Source: Neotamlana sedimentorum (GTDB taxonomy: Bacteria; Bacteroidota; Bacteroidia; Flavobacteriales; Flavobacteriaceae). Taken from it: a stretch of DNA of 53,550 nt. The first letter of the stretch is position 1. Each line of letters opens with the position of its first letter. Where the stretch lies: positions 1-53,550 of the forward strand of contig NZ_JTDW01000019.1 in NCBI RefSeq assembly GCF_000943565.1, read 5' to 3'. The notes under the pieces were generated by a model that saw nothing but the letters and a program-made list of their open reading frames with translations, did no database searches and was not told the DNA's origin. Of the stretch, positions 7,781-15,470 are shown piece by piece. Made by a program: the position numbers and the translations under genes.

Positions 7781-8398
7781 TTATAACCAGCTAAATCCTA
7801 AGCCTACATTAAAGATTACTGCATCTCTATCTGCATTTCCATCTAAAGACACACTGCCAAGAACTAGTTTTGACTGCACATTAAGCGCAAAGTTTTTCTT
7901 TTTGTAAATCTAATAACCTGTACTTGCCATAACAGCGAAACCAAAGTTCCAATCGTCATTTACATCGTCTTTAATATCATATAGTGCTGGCGAATCTATT
8001 GCTAAACCAATTCCACCATGAATCCACCAACGATTTTTTACCCAATATTGTAGCGATGGAATAAAACCTCCAAAATTCCTGTCGTTATCTTGAAATTCAT
8101 ATATATTTCCTGGCATAGCGGCAGTAATGGCAAGATTTTCATTCAACATATAGCCCAACTTTAGATCTGGAAAAACAAACGTTCCTTGAGATTTGTCGAA
8201 CGTTTGAATACCTTCACTATCTTCTAAACTGATTAGACCTCCACCTACTGAAAATTCAATAATAAAGCCATCTCGCTGTGTTGAGGTTTCTGGATTTGTG
8301 TTTTGAGCGTATGTTATACTTGATACTAATGCAAAGGCTACGCAAGCCATTCTTAATAAGATTTGTTTTTTGATAGTTTTCATTATAATTGATTTCAT
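7781..8398 (-). pseudogene. Second copy of outer-membrane barrel gene, interrupted by a stop codon
   Basis: Read from ATG at 8398 (MKSIIMKTIKKQ), this gene parallels 5714-6331 for its whole length, with the same signal peptide. At 7907-7912 the sequence GGT TAT is followed by TAG where copy 1 has GAA (Tyr-Glu-Ile-Tyr). The remaining ~45 codons up to TAA at 7781-7783 are still open and still match copy 1 (ending NVGLGFSWL). The change GAA to TAG needs two substitutions. The truncated product would lose its last strands and the C-terminal aromatic signal, so it is probably non-functional unless the stop is read through. Confidence 0.8.
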
Positions 8399-8399
8399 T

Positions 8400-8416
8400 A
8401 TTGTTCGTTTTTTGAT
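8400..8416 (-). promoter_or_regulatory. Shared 5' leader before 7781-8398
   Basis: Coding-strand reading ATCAAAAAACG then AACAAT immediately before the ATG at 8398. It is the same leader as in copy 1 of the duplicated unit. Confidence 0.5.
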
Positions 8417-8448
8417 GGTGCAAATTTGAGGTATAAGAAAACTGTAAA

Positions 8449-8472
8449 CGTCCGAGATTATAATTTCGGACG
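8449..8472. promoter_or_regulatory. 24-bp palindromic operator candidate
   Basis: CGTCCGAGATTA followed by TAATTTCGGACG forms a 24-bp inverted repeat with one mismatch per arm. It lies 20-44 bp upstream of a weak -7-like CAAATTTG at 8421-8428 for the minus-strand barrel unit, so it overlaps the -33 region. It sits between that unit and the AraC-type regulator gene 8639-10414, which makes the regulator a natural candidate binder. Confidence 0.5.
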
Positions 8473-8638
8473 AATTCAAGTATTAAAATGAAAACTGTTT
8501 GAATTTTAAATTTGTTCGGTTAACTCTAGTGGTGTACAAGAGTAAAATAATTTTAAAATCTAAATATTAAGAAAGGATAAGGCATCTAAAAATTAATTTA
8601 AATTCTATTAACTGAGATAAAGGACTTGTAACTTTACG

Positions 8639-10414
8639 TTATTTAGTATTAGATTTTACCCATTTACTAGGTGTAGTGCCCTCTGTTTTTTTGAAGTACG
8701 TGTTAAATACGCTTTTAGAATTAAAACCACTGTCATAAGCTAAGCCAAGAATAGTTAAATGTGAGTTTTTTGGATCTATGGCTATTGATTTAAAATGATT
8801 TAAGCGATACGAATTCACAAAGTCATTAAAATTAAGATGAAAAGCTTTATTGATTACGTAGGATATTTTATTGGTATTTAATTCAAACACATCAGCCACG
8901 AATTTTAAACTTAATTGTGGATTTAAGAAAGGTTCATCCTCTTTAAAATAAGAACCTAATTCCTCTTTTAGCGTTTCTACTTGTTGAGCATCTAAAATGA
9001 TTGGTGATGATTTTTCTTCGTCTGTTTGATGGCAATCAACGTCTTCAATGGACAAATTAGACTTGTGTAGCTCTGAAAATTCTTTGATATTATGTAACGG
9101 TTGTAAAAAAGGTTCTAGCCTATAGTTTATAACCTGCCCACGTCTTTGCTCAATCATTTCTTTTAAGCGTGTAAACCCTTGGTCTGTATAACTTGAATTG
9201 CTTAAAATAAACACATCATAGGGAACTGGCATCGTTTCTTCGTTTTGAGATTGTGACCATTTTGTCATCATTTGTTCCGGAACTTCAATATCCTTATTGT
9301 TGATAAGTTGAAATAATAGATTTTTCTCCTCTTTCAAGGTAGTATCCTGAATACAATATTGAAACTGTTGGCTTCTGTTTAGCCATATTAAACAGAAACA
9401 TTTCAAATGATGCGCTAATGCTAAATCAGTATTAAGTGTTAGAGCGTAGTTTACATTTTCTAATGCTTTTTTAAACTTACGTTGGTAGTAGTAAATGCTA
9501 GCTAATGTGTAATGGTTATTTGCGGATAGCGGATCTACCTCTAATAATCTATTTGCATACGTTAAAGCCTTATCAAAAAAGCCAAGTGCTATAAAAAGCT
9601 CTGTCATAGCTTCTAATCCATCAATATAATTAGGATTCATATCTAAAGCTTTTTCTATATGTATAAATGCATTTTTAAAATCCCATTCACCCCAAAGAAA
9701 CTTTCCTACAAAAGAGAGTGGATATTCGGGTAATGCTGTTTCTATTTCTTTGGCTATTAATAGATTGCCAACAGCTAAATCCATAGCTTCTTGGTAAGGC
9801 ATATAACCCCAAACGGCCAATAACCCATAGCATTGTAAATTGGCATAATATGCTTTAGCGTAATTTTTATCTAAGTTAATAGCTTGATTATAGTATGATA
9901 TGGCTTGATTTAGACTTTCTGGTGTCCATTTTAATTGCAATGAACGCCCTTGTAAAAATAATTGATAAGCCTCGACATTATTTGTAGGTTGTTTAATTAA
10001 ATGGTCCTGCACTTCAAAATGCCCAAAATTGTTTCGGACTTCATCAGCTATGGCAAGACTCACTACATCTTCCAATTCGAAGATATCTATTAATTCTCTA
10101 TCGAATTTTTTAGACCAATATTGCGTACCGTATTTTGTATCTATCAATTGCCCTGTTATGCGAATGCTATTGTTTGATTTTCTAACGCTTCCTTCTAAAA
10201 CAGTAGCCACACCTAATTGATTACCAATATGTCGAACATCAATGTTTTTATTTTTAAATGCAAACGAAGACCGTCTTGCAATCACCTTTAAGCCTTTTAT
10301 TTTTGATAAGGCATTAATTATTTCTTCTGCAATACCATCACAGAAAGATTCGTTATCAATATCATTACTCATATTGACAAAAGGTAAGACAGCAATAGAT
10401 TTCTCGTTGATCAA
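8639..10414 (-). CDS. TolB/FlgO-like N-domain, TPR, C-terminal AraC-type regulator
   Basis: A 591-residue protein. Residues ~3-125 are the SIAVLPFxNMS domain found in FlgO/CadC-type and adenylate-cyclase-like signalling proteins. Residues ~140-350 are TPR helices. The last ~90 residues form an AraC helix-turn-helix pair (second helix region TILGLAYDSGFNSKSVF NTYFKK). There is no membrane segment, so it is cytoplasmic. The frame starts at TTG 10414 because no in-frame ATG precedes the conserved SIAVLPF motif; a -7 element (TACATTTG) lies at 10433-10440. It sits upstream of duplicated barrel unit 2 with a palindrome between them. Its domain order is the reverse of the regulator at 15471-17585. 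Confidence 0.83.
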   Translation of the reverse strand: MINEKSIAVLPFVNMSNDIDNESFCDGIAEEIINALSKIKGLKVIARRSSFAFKNKNIDVRHIGNQLGVATVLEGSVRKSNNSIRITGQLIDTKYGTQYWSKKFDRELIDIFELEDVVSLAIADEVRNNFGHFEVQDHLIKQPTNNVEAYQLFLQGRSLQLKWTPESLNQAISYYNQAINLDKNYAKAYYANLQCYGLLAVWGYMPYQEAMDLAVGNLLIAKEIETALPEYPLSFVGKFLWGEWDFKNAFIHIEKALDMNPNYIDGLEAMTELFIALGFFDKALTYANRLLEVDPLSANNHYTLASIYYYQRKFKKALENVNYALTLNTDLALAHHLKCFCLIWLNRSQQFQYCIQDTTLKEEKNLLFQLINNKDIEVPEQMMTKWSQSQNEETMPVPYDVFILSNSSYTDQGFTRLKEMIEQRRGQVINYRLEPFLQPLHNIKEFSELHKSNLSIEDVDCHQTDEEKSSPIILDAQQVETLKEELGSYFKEDEPFLNPQLSLKFVADVFELNTNKISYVINKAFHLNFNDFVNSYRLNHFKSIAIDPKNSHLTILGLAYDSGFNSKSVFNTYFKKTEGTTPSKWVKSNTK

Positions 10415-10432
10415 AGTGATGAATTAATCACA

Positions 10433-10440
10433 CAAATGTA
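10433..10440 (-). promoter_or_regulatory. -7 promoter element for the 8639-10414 regulator
   Basis: CAAATGTA on the plus strand reads TACATTTG on the minus strand, matching the Bacteroidota TAnnTTTG consensus, 18 bases before the TTG start. Confidence 0.45.
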
Positions 10441-10631
10441 TAAAATTAAAACTTTAAATTTATGAGAGCCAACGATTGTTGCGCAGTATATTAACTAAGT
10501 TTAGAAATAAAAGAAAATAAGACTAAAAACAAATCGATAATTAGGACATTTACTCGTTCTTCTTGATAGGGGATGTTGAGGTATTGTAGTTTTAAAACTT
10601 TAGGACTTGTGTTTTTCCATTAAATTGCATG

Positions 10632-10661
10632 AATTGTTCGTTTTTGTGATTGATTGATGAT
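10632..10661 (-). promoter_or_regulatory. Orphan copy of the shared 5' leader
   Basis: The leader (ATCATCAATCAATCACAAAAACG then AACAATT) is followed by ATG at 10629 but only a 12-codon frame (MQFNGKTQVLKF, stop). The gene it once served appears to have been lost or truncated. It lies in the 246-base gap between the thioredoxin and regulator genes. Confidence 0.45.
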
Positions 10662-10673
10662 TTCTGTTTTTAA

Positions 10674-11150
10674 TTAAATGTTAAGAAGCATTTCAAGGAA
10701 TTTTGATTTCTCCACTTTTCCAACAGCGTAATCAATTACCTCTCCCTTAGGATCAATGAAAATTGTTGTTGGTGTAGCACCAATATTATATTGTTTTACT
10801 AGTGCTTTAGAATTTGGGTCATCAATATTAATTTCTAGTGAGACAACTTTAGCATCCATAGCTTTTGTAACCTCATTATCAGCAAAGACTTCACGCTTCA
10901 TAATGCGACAAGGTGAGCACCATTCCGTGGTAAAGAATACCATAATATTTTTATCAGAATTAAAAGCTAGCTTTTGAGCAGATTCCAAGTTATCTTTCCA
11001 TGTAATATTATTTGAAGGTGCATAAAATGAGTACCAAGCATACCAAAGCGATACGACAAGAAATGTTAGCCAAAAAAATCGCCAAAAAGGATGGGATTTT
11101 CTTTTTATATGCTTTGGAGAATTGTTTGATGTGTTTTCTGAGTTATTCAT
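10674..11150 (-). CDS. Membrane-anchored thioredoxin-like protein
   Basis: A 158-residue protein with a basic cytoplasmic N-terminus, one transmembrane helix (residues ~23-43) and a periplasmic thioredoxin fold. The active site is WCSPC (Cys78, Cys81) and the cis-Pro loop is GATPTT. The C-S-P-C core differs from CGPC of classic thioredoxin, suggesting a reductase or isomerase for exported proteins or c-type cytochromes, but the partner is unknown. It is followed by the CPBP protease locus upstream on the same strand. Confidence 0.87.
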   Translation of the reverse strand: MNNSENTSNNSPKHIKRKSHPFWRFFWLTFLVVSLWYAWYSFYAPSNNITWKDNLESAQKLAFNSDKNIMVFFTTEWCSPCRIMKREVFADNEVTKAMDAKVVSLEINIDDPNSKALVKQYNIGATPTTIFIDPKGEVIDYAVGKVEKSKFLEMLLNI

Positions 11151-11217
11151 TTGTATTTGATTTATTTACAGATTGAAAAATTATAATTACTCTGCAAAAT
11201 CTAAGAGATAAGTTAAT

Positions 11218-12083
11218 TTATATATGTTCCTTCAATCCTTTGTGCCAAAAGTAAATTCCAAAAACACAGGTCACAATTGCAAACATAATTCCGTTTTCAC
11301 CAAGCCAATGTTCTGTTCCTTCATCTTTTATGGTTAGAGGCGGCATTATTTTTTGAATATACACATTACTGACTGCATGAAAAATGACTGCTGGCCATAG
11401 ACTTTTAGATTTAAACGTGTAGTAAGTCATAATAAATGACATGGAGACAATTACGATAGTGAAGGTTGCAAATTCTAATAGGACATTGTTACTATAGTAA
11501 ACTAGCAATGGCCAATGCCAAAAAGACCAAATCAATCCACTAAAAATTGCTACTCCAGTAAAAGACAGTACTTTTCTCAATTCGTAAATAAAAAATCCTC
11601 GCCATCCAATTTCTTCTCCCAAGGTGGTTGCAGAAGCTCTTATCACTTCAACAGTGCCTAATAAAAAAACAGCTATGATTGTTATCGCTGTTGGGTTTAA
11701 AGTGCCTATGCCAAATAAGCCAAGTTCTTTTCCCCATTCTGTAATGGCTTCGCTTTGGCTAAATTTCCAAAACCTAAAATCCAAATAAGCACATAAGTGA
11801 TAATACCATATAAGGCAGGAACAACATAAGACCATCGGATATATTTCCAATTTCCCCAATTCCAGTTTAGGGATGATATTTTACGTCCTTTGATTTTTAA
11901 GGTTAAAAATGCAGCTATTGCAGGACACCACATGATAGCTCCAACACAGATTCTGGATGGGTATAAATTAACTATTGCATAATGAAATGGTGACGTAAGA
12001 GCAATTACCAAACCGAGAAATATAAAGATTGTATTCCAAGTGCTTTTTCCTTCTGTAAATCTTTCTGGCATTTGAGTTTTCAT
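11218..12083 (-). pseudogene. CPBP-family intramembrane protease, broken by a frameshift
   Basis: Two overlapping frames together encode one CPBP (CAAX protease and bacteriocin-processing, Abi) protein. The first frame runs from ATG 12083 through four hydrophobic helices to IWILGFGN; the second resumes as FSQSEAITEW and carries EEIGWRGFF (EExxxR), FWHWPL and FHAVSN, the metal-binding motifs. Insertion of one T in the TTT run at 11761-11763 would restore a single ~285-residue protein. Either the gene is freshly inactivated or the base is a sequencing error. The family consists of membrane glutamic/metallo-type proteases, often of unknown substrate. Confidence 0.8.
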
Positions 12084-12135
12084 GTTATTATTTTTTGGTA
12101 AATGATTATTAAGTCTGCTTGATTTCTATTAAGGT

Positions 12136-12897
12136 CTAGTTTTTCTTACTTACCTCTATATTTTTTTCAATCAGTGATGATTTATTATAAATTACAGGCA
12201 TTTGTCCTTTCCAAGTAATCCATAAACTGGCATTACTAATGAGCTTCATCATAAAATGCCCAACATTTATTCTACTTGTTTTTCCTGCATTAAAAATTGC
12301 GCTTCTTATTGGAGAAGGATAAATTTCGTAGTCTGAAACTTTATCATCATTAATTAAGCCATCTGGTCTCACTATTACCCATTCAATTTGTTTATTATTT
12401 TGCCCTATTTGGGTTCGTAAATAATCGGCTGCTTTTTCATTGTCTACATGAGGTGGTAATACTATGCGAAGTAAACCCACGACACATTTTTCAGCAAATG
12501 AAATGGTTTCGTTTAAGTCACGATTACGATTTCCTGTAGTGTTCATTAAAACAAACTTTGTTGGACTTTGAGCATTGTTTGATTTTATGGCATCACATAA
12601 GCGTTTCGTAGCATCTGTTACTAATCTTCTTGGTTCCCCATATACACCTTTCCATGTTAAATTGTGACCAAGACAAGATGCCACAGCATTGCAACCACTT
12701 GTAATAACACTCATTTCCGTATCGCTTAATTCTAATATACTTGCAGAGATAATTTGTAAGTTTTCATTAGCTTTCCACGATTCTGGTAATTTTTCTGGCG
12801 ATCTTACAATCACTTTAACTTCGTATTCTTTAATTAAAAGTTGTTCTACTAACTTGCTACCTGTGGCTCCACTGGCACCGACGACTAATACTGTCAT
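12136..12897 (-). CDS. NAD(P)-binding NmrA/SDR-like oxidoreductase
   Basis: A 253-residue Rossmann protein beginning MTVLVVGASGATGSKLV, with GxxGxxG at 7-13. It looks like an atypical short-chain dehydrogenase (NAD(P)H-binding, NmrA-like group): there is no YxxxK pair at the standard position, so it could be a redox sensor or reductase of unknown substrate. I chose ATG at 12897; the longer frame to 12924 begins with TTG and adds a poly-Lys/Asn stretch. It lies between the CPBP locus and a lipoprotein gene on the same strand. Confidence 0.82.
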   Translation of the reverse strand: MTVLVVGASGATGSKLVEQLLIKEYEVKVIVRSPEKLPESWKANENLQIISASILELSDTEMSVITSGCNAVASCLGHNLTWKGVYGEPRRLVTDATKRLCDAIKSNNAQSPTKFVLMNTTGNRNRDLNETISFAEKCVVGLLRIVLPPHVDNEKAADYLRTQIGQNNKQIEWVIVRPDGLINDDKVSDYEIYPSPIRSAIFNAGKTSRINVGHFMMKLISNASLWITWKGQMPVIYNKSSLIEKNIEVSKKN

Positions 12898-12997
12898 TTT
12901 GTTTTTATTTTTTATAATTTGCAATACTCAGTTTTCAATAATTTTTAAAAAAGAAATCAAAAGTTAAAGAATGGGTTAACTTATAGTCAAGCATTTT

Positions 12998-13321
12998 TTA
13001 ATTTGTATTTCGTAATTCAGCATAAGTATATTTTAGGTTTTTTAATGATTCAATAACCTTACTGTAAGCCTCACGATTTTGCGCAAGCGTTGTCATTCTC
13101 GTTAAAACCATATTCTCAAAATAAATGTCTTTTCCGTAAGTGTCTGAAGACGTATCCATTTCCCTAAATTTAACGTTTGGCATCAAAGAATTCTCGTGAT
13201 AATCTGCAAGGGTTGGTTGATCTGCTAATGAAACGGAGTTTTCATTACAAGATATTAACAATAAGATTAGCACTGGATATAGGCTTTTTATTAATTGAAA
13301 TACTACTTTTAAATAACTCAT
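12998..13321 (-). CDS. Small putative lipoprotein (107 aa)
   Basis: From ATG 13321 the product starts MSYLKVVFQLIKSLYPVLI and has a lipobox LISC at about residue 26, so it should be a lipoprotein. The mature part has no recognisable domain. The frame stays open to another ATG at 13429, which directly follows a copy of the shared leader, but the extra 36 residues do not resemble a signal peptide. Either the mRNA leader lies far upstream of the real start or the leader once belonged to another gene. Function unknown. Confidence 0.6.
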   Translation of the reverse strand: MSYLKVVFQLIKSLYPVLILLLISCNENSVSLADQPTLADYHENSLMPNVKFREMDTSSDTYGKDIYFENMVLTRMTTLAQNREAYSKVIESLKNLKYTYAELRNTN

Positions 13322-13429
13322 AATAAGACTTTTAAAATAATTATAGCACAATGTAAAGCTTATGTCTCTATCACAAAAGGAAAAGTACATGAGCGTAAAT
13401 AAATCTAATTGTACGTTAGAAAATTTCAT

Positions 13430-13475
13430 AATTGTTCGTTTTTTGATTGATGATTGATTGATGATTGATTGATGA
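13430..13475 (-). promoter_or_regulatory. Shared 5' leader with expanded ATCA repeats
   Basis: On the minus strand it reads repeated ATCAATC units, then AAAAAACG then AACAATTATG. The repeats resemble the (ATCA)11 tract at 39885. It is followed by ATG 13429. Confidence 0.5.
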
Positions 13476-13542
13476 ATTATATTTTATTGTTTTGATGTAC
13501 TGATAACTATTATAAAGTGAAAAGATAAGTTTGAGTTAGATT

Positions 13543-14628
13543 CTAAATCCTTTTTAATTCTTTCTGTACGACCCTTTTAAATTTCCATTTCAAACCAAAT
13601 AAAGGTCTCAAGATTGTAATTCTTTTTAAGGTGAATTCATAAATGAGAAAACAGACTATAAACGTAAATACTGTAATTCCTACAAACTCTAGCATAGGAT
13701 GAAGATCTAATGGCAGAATGAGTAATGCACCTGCATATAAGACAAACATGTGAATAATATAAACTGGATAAACAGCTGCACTCAAATAGCTTAGTAAGGC
13801 ACTTGGTTTATTAAGGTAACTATAGCCTATTCCAAATAAACCCAATATCCAAGAATTTGATTCTATGGTGGTGATATACATATTTGATAATGACTCAAAC
13901 CCTGTGAAACGAATCACGAAGAGGATGGCTGCCAAACCGATATATAACCATTTCCACTTTGAAACGGTTTGCCAGAATACTTTACCGCTATATACAAACA
14001 GAAATCCAAAAAAGAACCCAAGCAACCCGATAAAAAATCCATGCCAGGTTTTAGCGTATAGTTCAAATAGCTGTGGTTTAACAATACCTATTTCTATCAT
14101 AAAAAATACGGATATAGATAATGGTCCTAAAGCATAGGTCATCACTTTTGAAATGGCTTTTTTAAATTTTCCATTTCCATTTTTTTTCAAATAGTAAAAA
14201 ACAGGTGACAACACTACGACATAGACAAAAATGTTTCCTAAAAACCATAGATGTCCCATATGCGGAAAATAACTCAATGGCATATTATAGTAGTTTTGAA
14301 AGACTAAAAAGTGTAACGGAGTGATAGCTAAAATACCGAAAACAAAGGGTAAAAGAATTCGTTTACTGCGCTCTATGAATAATTGCTTCCAATTTCTTTT
14401 TTTCATTGCAAAATATAAGCCCATTCCCGATACAAAAAACAGTAAGGGTATCCTCCAAACATTGAGCATGGTCATTGGTTTCCAAAGTCCTTCTAAAGCG
14501 TCTTCACTTCTTATAAACCCTATAAACATGGCCCAAGGTTGAAATATAATCGCTATATGGTAAATCAGTAATAAACCTATAGCAATGACTCTAAGCCAAT
14601 CAATATCGTATCTTCTTTCTGTTGTCAT
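13543..14628 (-). CDS. Acyltransferase family 3 membrane protein
   Basis: A 361-residue polytopic protein of the acyltransferase-3 (OatA/OpgC-like) family. The N-terminal signature RYDIDWLRVIAIGLLLIYHI (residues 6-25) contains the conserved His, and about ten hydrophobic helices follow, with a second motif HLWFLGNIFVY. Such enzymes move acetyl or succinyl groups across the inner membrane onto sugars, glucans or lipids; the acceptor here is unknown. It begins 12 bases after the ankyrin lipoprotein gene, so the two are probably co-transcribed from the promoter at ~15276. Confidence 0.88.
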   Translation of the reverse strand: MTTERRYDIDWLRVIAIGLLLIYHIAIIFQPWAMFIGFIRSEDALEGLWKPMTMLNVWRIPLLFFVSGMGLYFAMKKRNWKQLFIERSKRILLPFVFGILAITPLHFLVFQNYYNMPLSYFPHMGHLWFLGNIFVYVVVLSPVFYYLKKNGNGKFKKAISKVMTYALGPLSISVFFMIEIGIVKPQLFELYAKTWHGFFIGLLGFFFGFLFVYSGKVFWQTVSKWKWLYIGLAAILFVIRFTGFESLSNMYITTIESNSWILGLFGIGYSYLNKPSALLSYLSAAVYPVYIIHMFVLYAGALLILPLDLHPMLEFVGITVFTFIVCFLIYEFTLKRITILRPLFGLKWKFKRVVQKELKRI

Positions 14629-14640
14629 CTTGTTTTATGT

Positions 14641-15234
14641 TTATTGTAGCATCATTGCAACAACAGGACGTGCCTTTTGTAATTCATCAAGATCTAATGT
14701 AAATCCCATTGGTTTTAATTGCTGAATTAACATTTCATAGATAGGTTTCATTTGAGCAAAATCTACCATTACTGTTTCCCTTGGTGTAGCTCCATAATTA
14801 TTACGAACCGTTTTATCAGCTTTTGCATCCATAAGTAATTGTACAATTTCGATTCGCCCGAAGAATGCTGCAGTGTGTAAAGCTGTTCCACCATCATTAT
14901 TTTTTATAGACAAATCTGCATTTCCATTGATCAATGCTTTCGCTATTTCAGGTTTATTAAAAGTGGCTGCTGACATTAAAGGTGTAGATCCAGACATGGC
15001 CTCTTTTTGATTAATATCAGTCCCAGCTTCAATATGTTGCTTAACTGCATCCAAATTTCCCGTTAATACAGCTCCGTGAATATCTATATCAGGTGCGTTT
15101 ACTGTTTTTGTTGCTTTAGCGGAATCATTTGAACTTGTTTCTTTGTTAGATTGTGCGCATGAACTTGTTAATAAAAGTGCAAAGATTAACATCTGAATTG
15201 TCATTCTAATTGAAGTAATTTTAAATGTTTTCAT
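14641..15234 (-). CDS. Ankyrin-repeat lipoprotein
   Basis: A 197-residue protein with a lipoprotein signal (lipobox TSSC at ~26) and ankyrin repeats at ~51-150 (DIHGAVLTGNLDAVKQHI, GSTPLMSAATFNKPEIAKAL, GGTALHTAAFFGRIEIVQLL, GATPRETV). It should sit on the periplasmic side and bind a protein partner. It leads a two-gene unit with the acyltransferase gene. Its promoter region carries the paired operator repeats that also occur near 6850. Confidence 0.87.
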   Translation of the reverse strand: MKTFKITSIRMTIQMLIFALLLTSSCAQSNKETSSNDSAKATKTVNAPDIDIHGAVLTGNLDAVKQHIEAGTDINQKEAMSGSTPLMSAATFNKPEIAKALINGNADLSIKNNDGGTALHTAAFFGRIEIVQLLMDAKADKTVRNNYGATPRETVMVDFAQMKPIYEMLIQQLKPMGFTLDLDELQKARPVVAMMLQ

Positions 15235-15275
15235 AATTTAATTTATATTGATTAAGAACTTGATTTTTGTTTCTA

Positions 15276-15381
15276 CAAAGATGCGATACTAACTTAGTTG
15301 GTTGATAATCCGCATGAAGCCTATTGTGTCAAGTTTGGTGAGAGATTGAAAATTATGACGCAGGAGTATAAATTATGACGC
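15276..15381 (-). promoter_or_regulatory. Promoter with paired 20-bp-spaced operator repeats
   Basis: CAAAGATG at 15276-15283 reads CATCTTTG on the minus strand, a near-match to TAnnTTTG, for the ankyrin/acyltransferase unit. TTATGACGC followed by A occurs twice, with ATGACGCA at 15354-15361 and 15374-15381, exactly 20 bp apart. The arrangement and flanks are repeated at 6762-6868. The adjacent AraC-type regulator gene starts at 15471, so it may bind here. Confidence 0.55.
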
Positions 15382-15445
15382 AAAAACTCATTTTTTGATA
15401 AAGAACTTTCAACTATAAGCGACATAGTGTTTAAATAAAAATTTC

Positions 15446-15453
15446 TACTTTTG
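15446..15453 (+). promoter_or_regulatory. -7 promoter element for 15471-17585
   Basis: TACTTTTG matches TAnnTTTG and lies 17 bases before the ATG of the regulator gene. Confidence 0.5.
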
Positions 15454-15470
15454 GAACAGTACAAAGCAAC

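Noticed and set aside
10542-10629. A gene following the orphan leader (starting MQFNGKTQVLKF)
   Set aside because: Stops after 12 codons and no continuation in other frames is convincing.
13321-13429. Extra 36 N-terminal residues of the small lipoprotein from ATG 13429
   Set aside because: They would hide the lipobox signal; the ATG at 13321 makes a normal lipoprotein signal.
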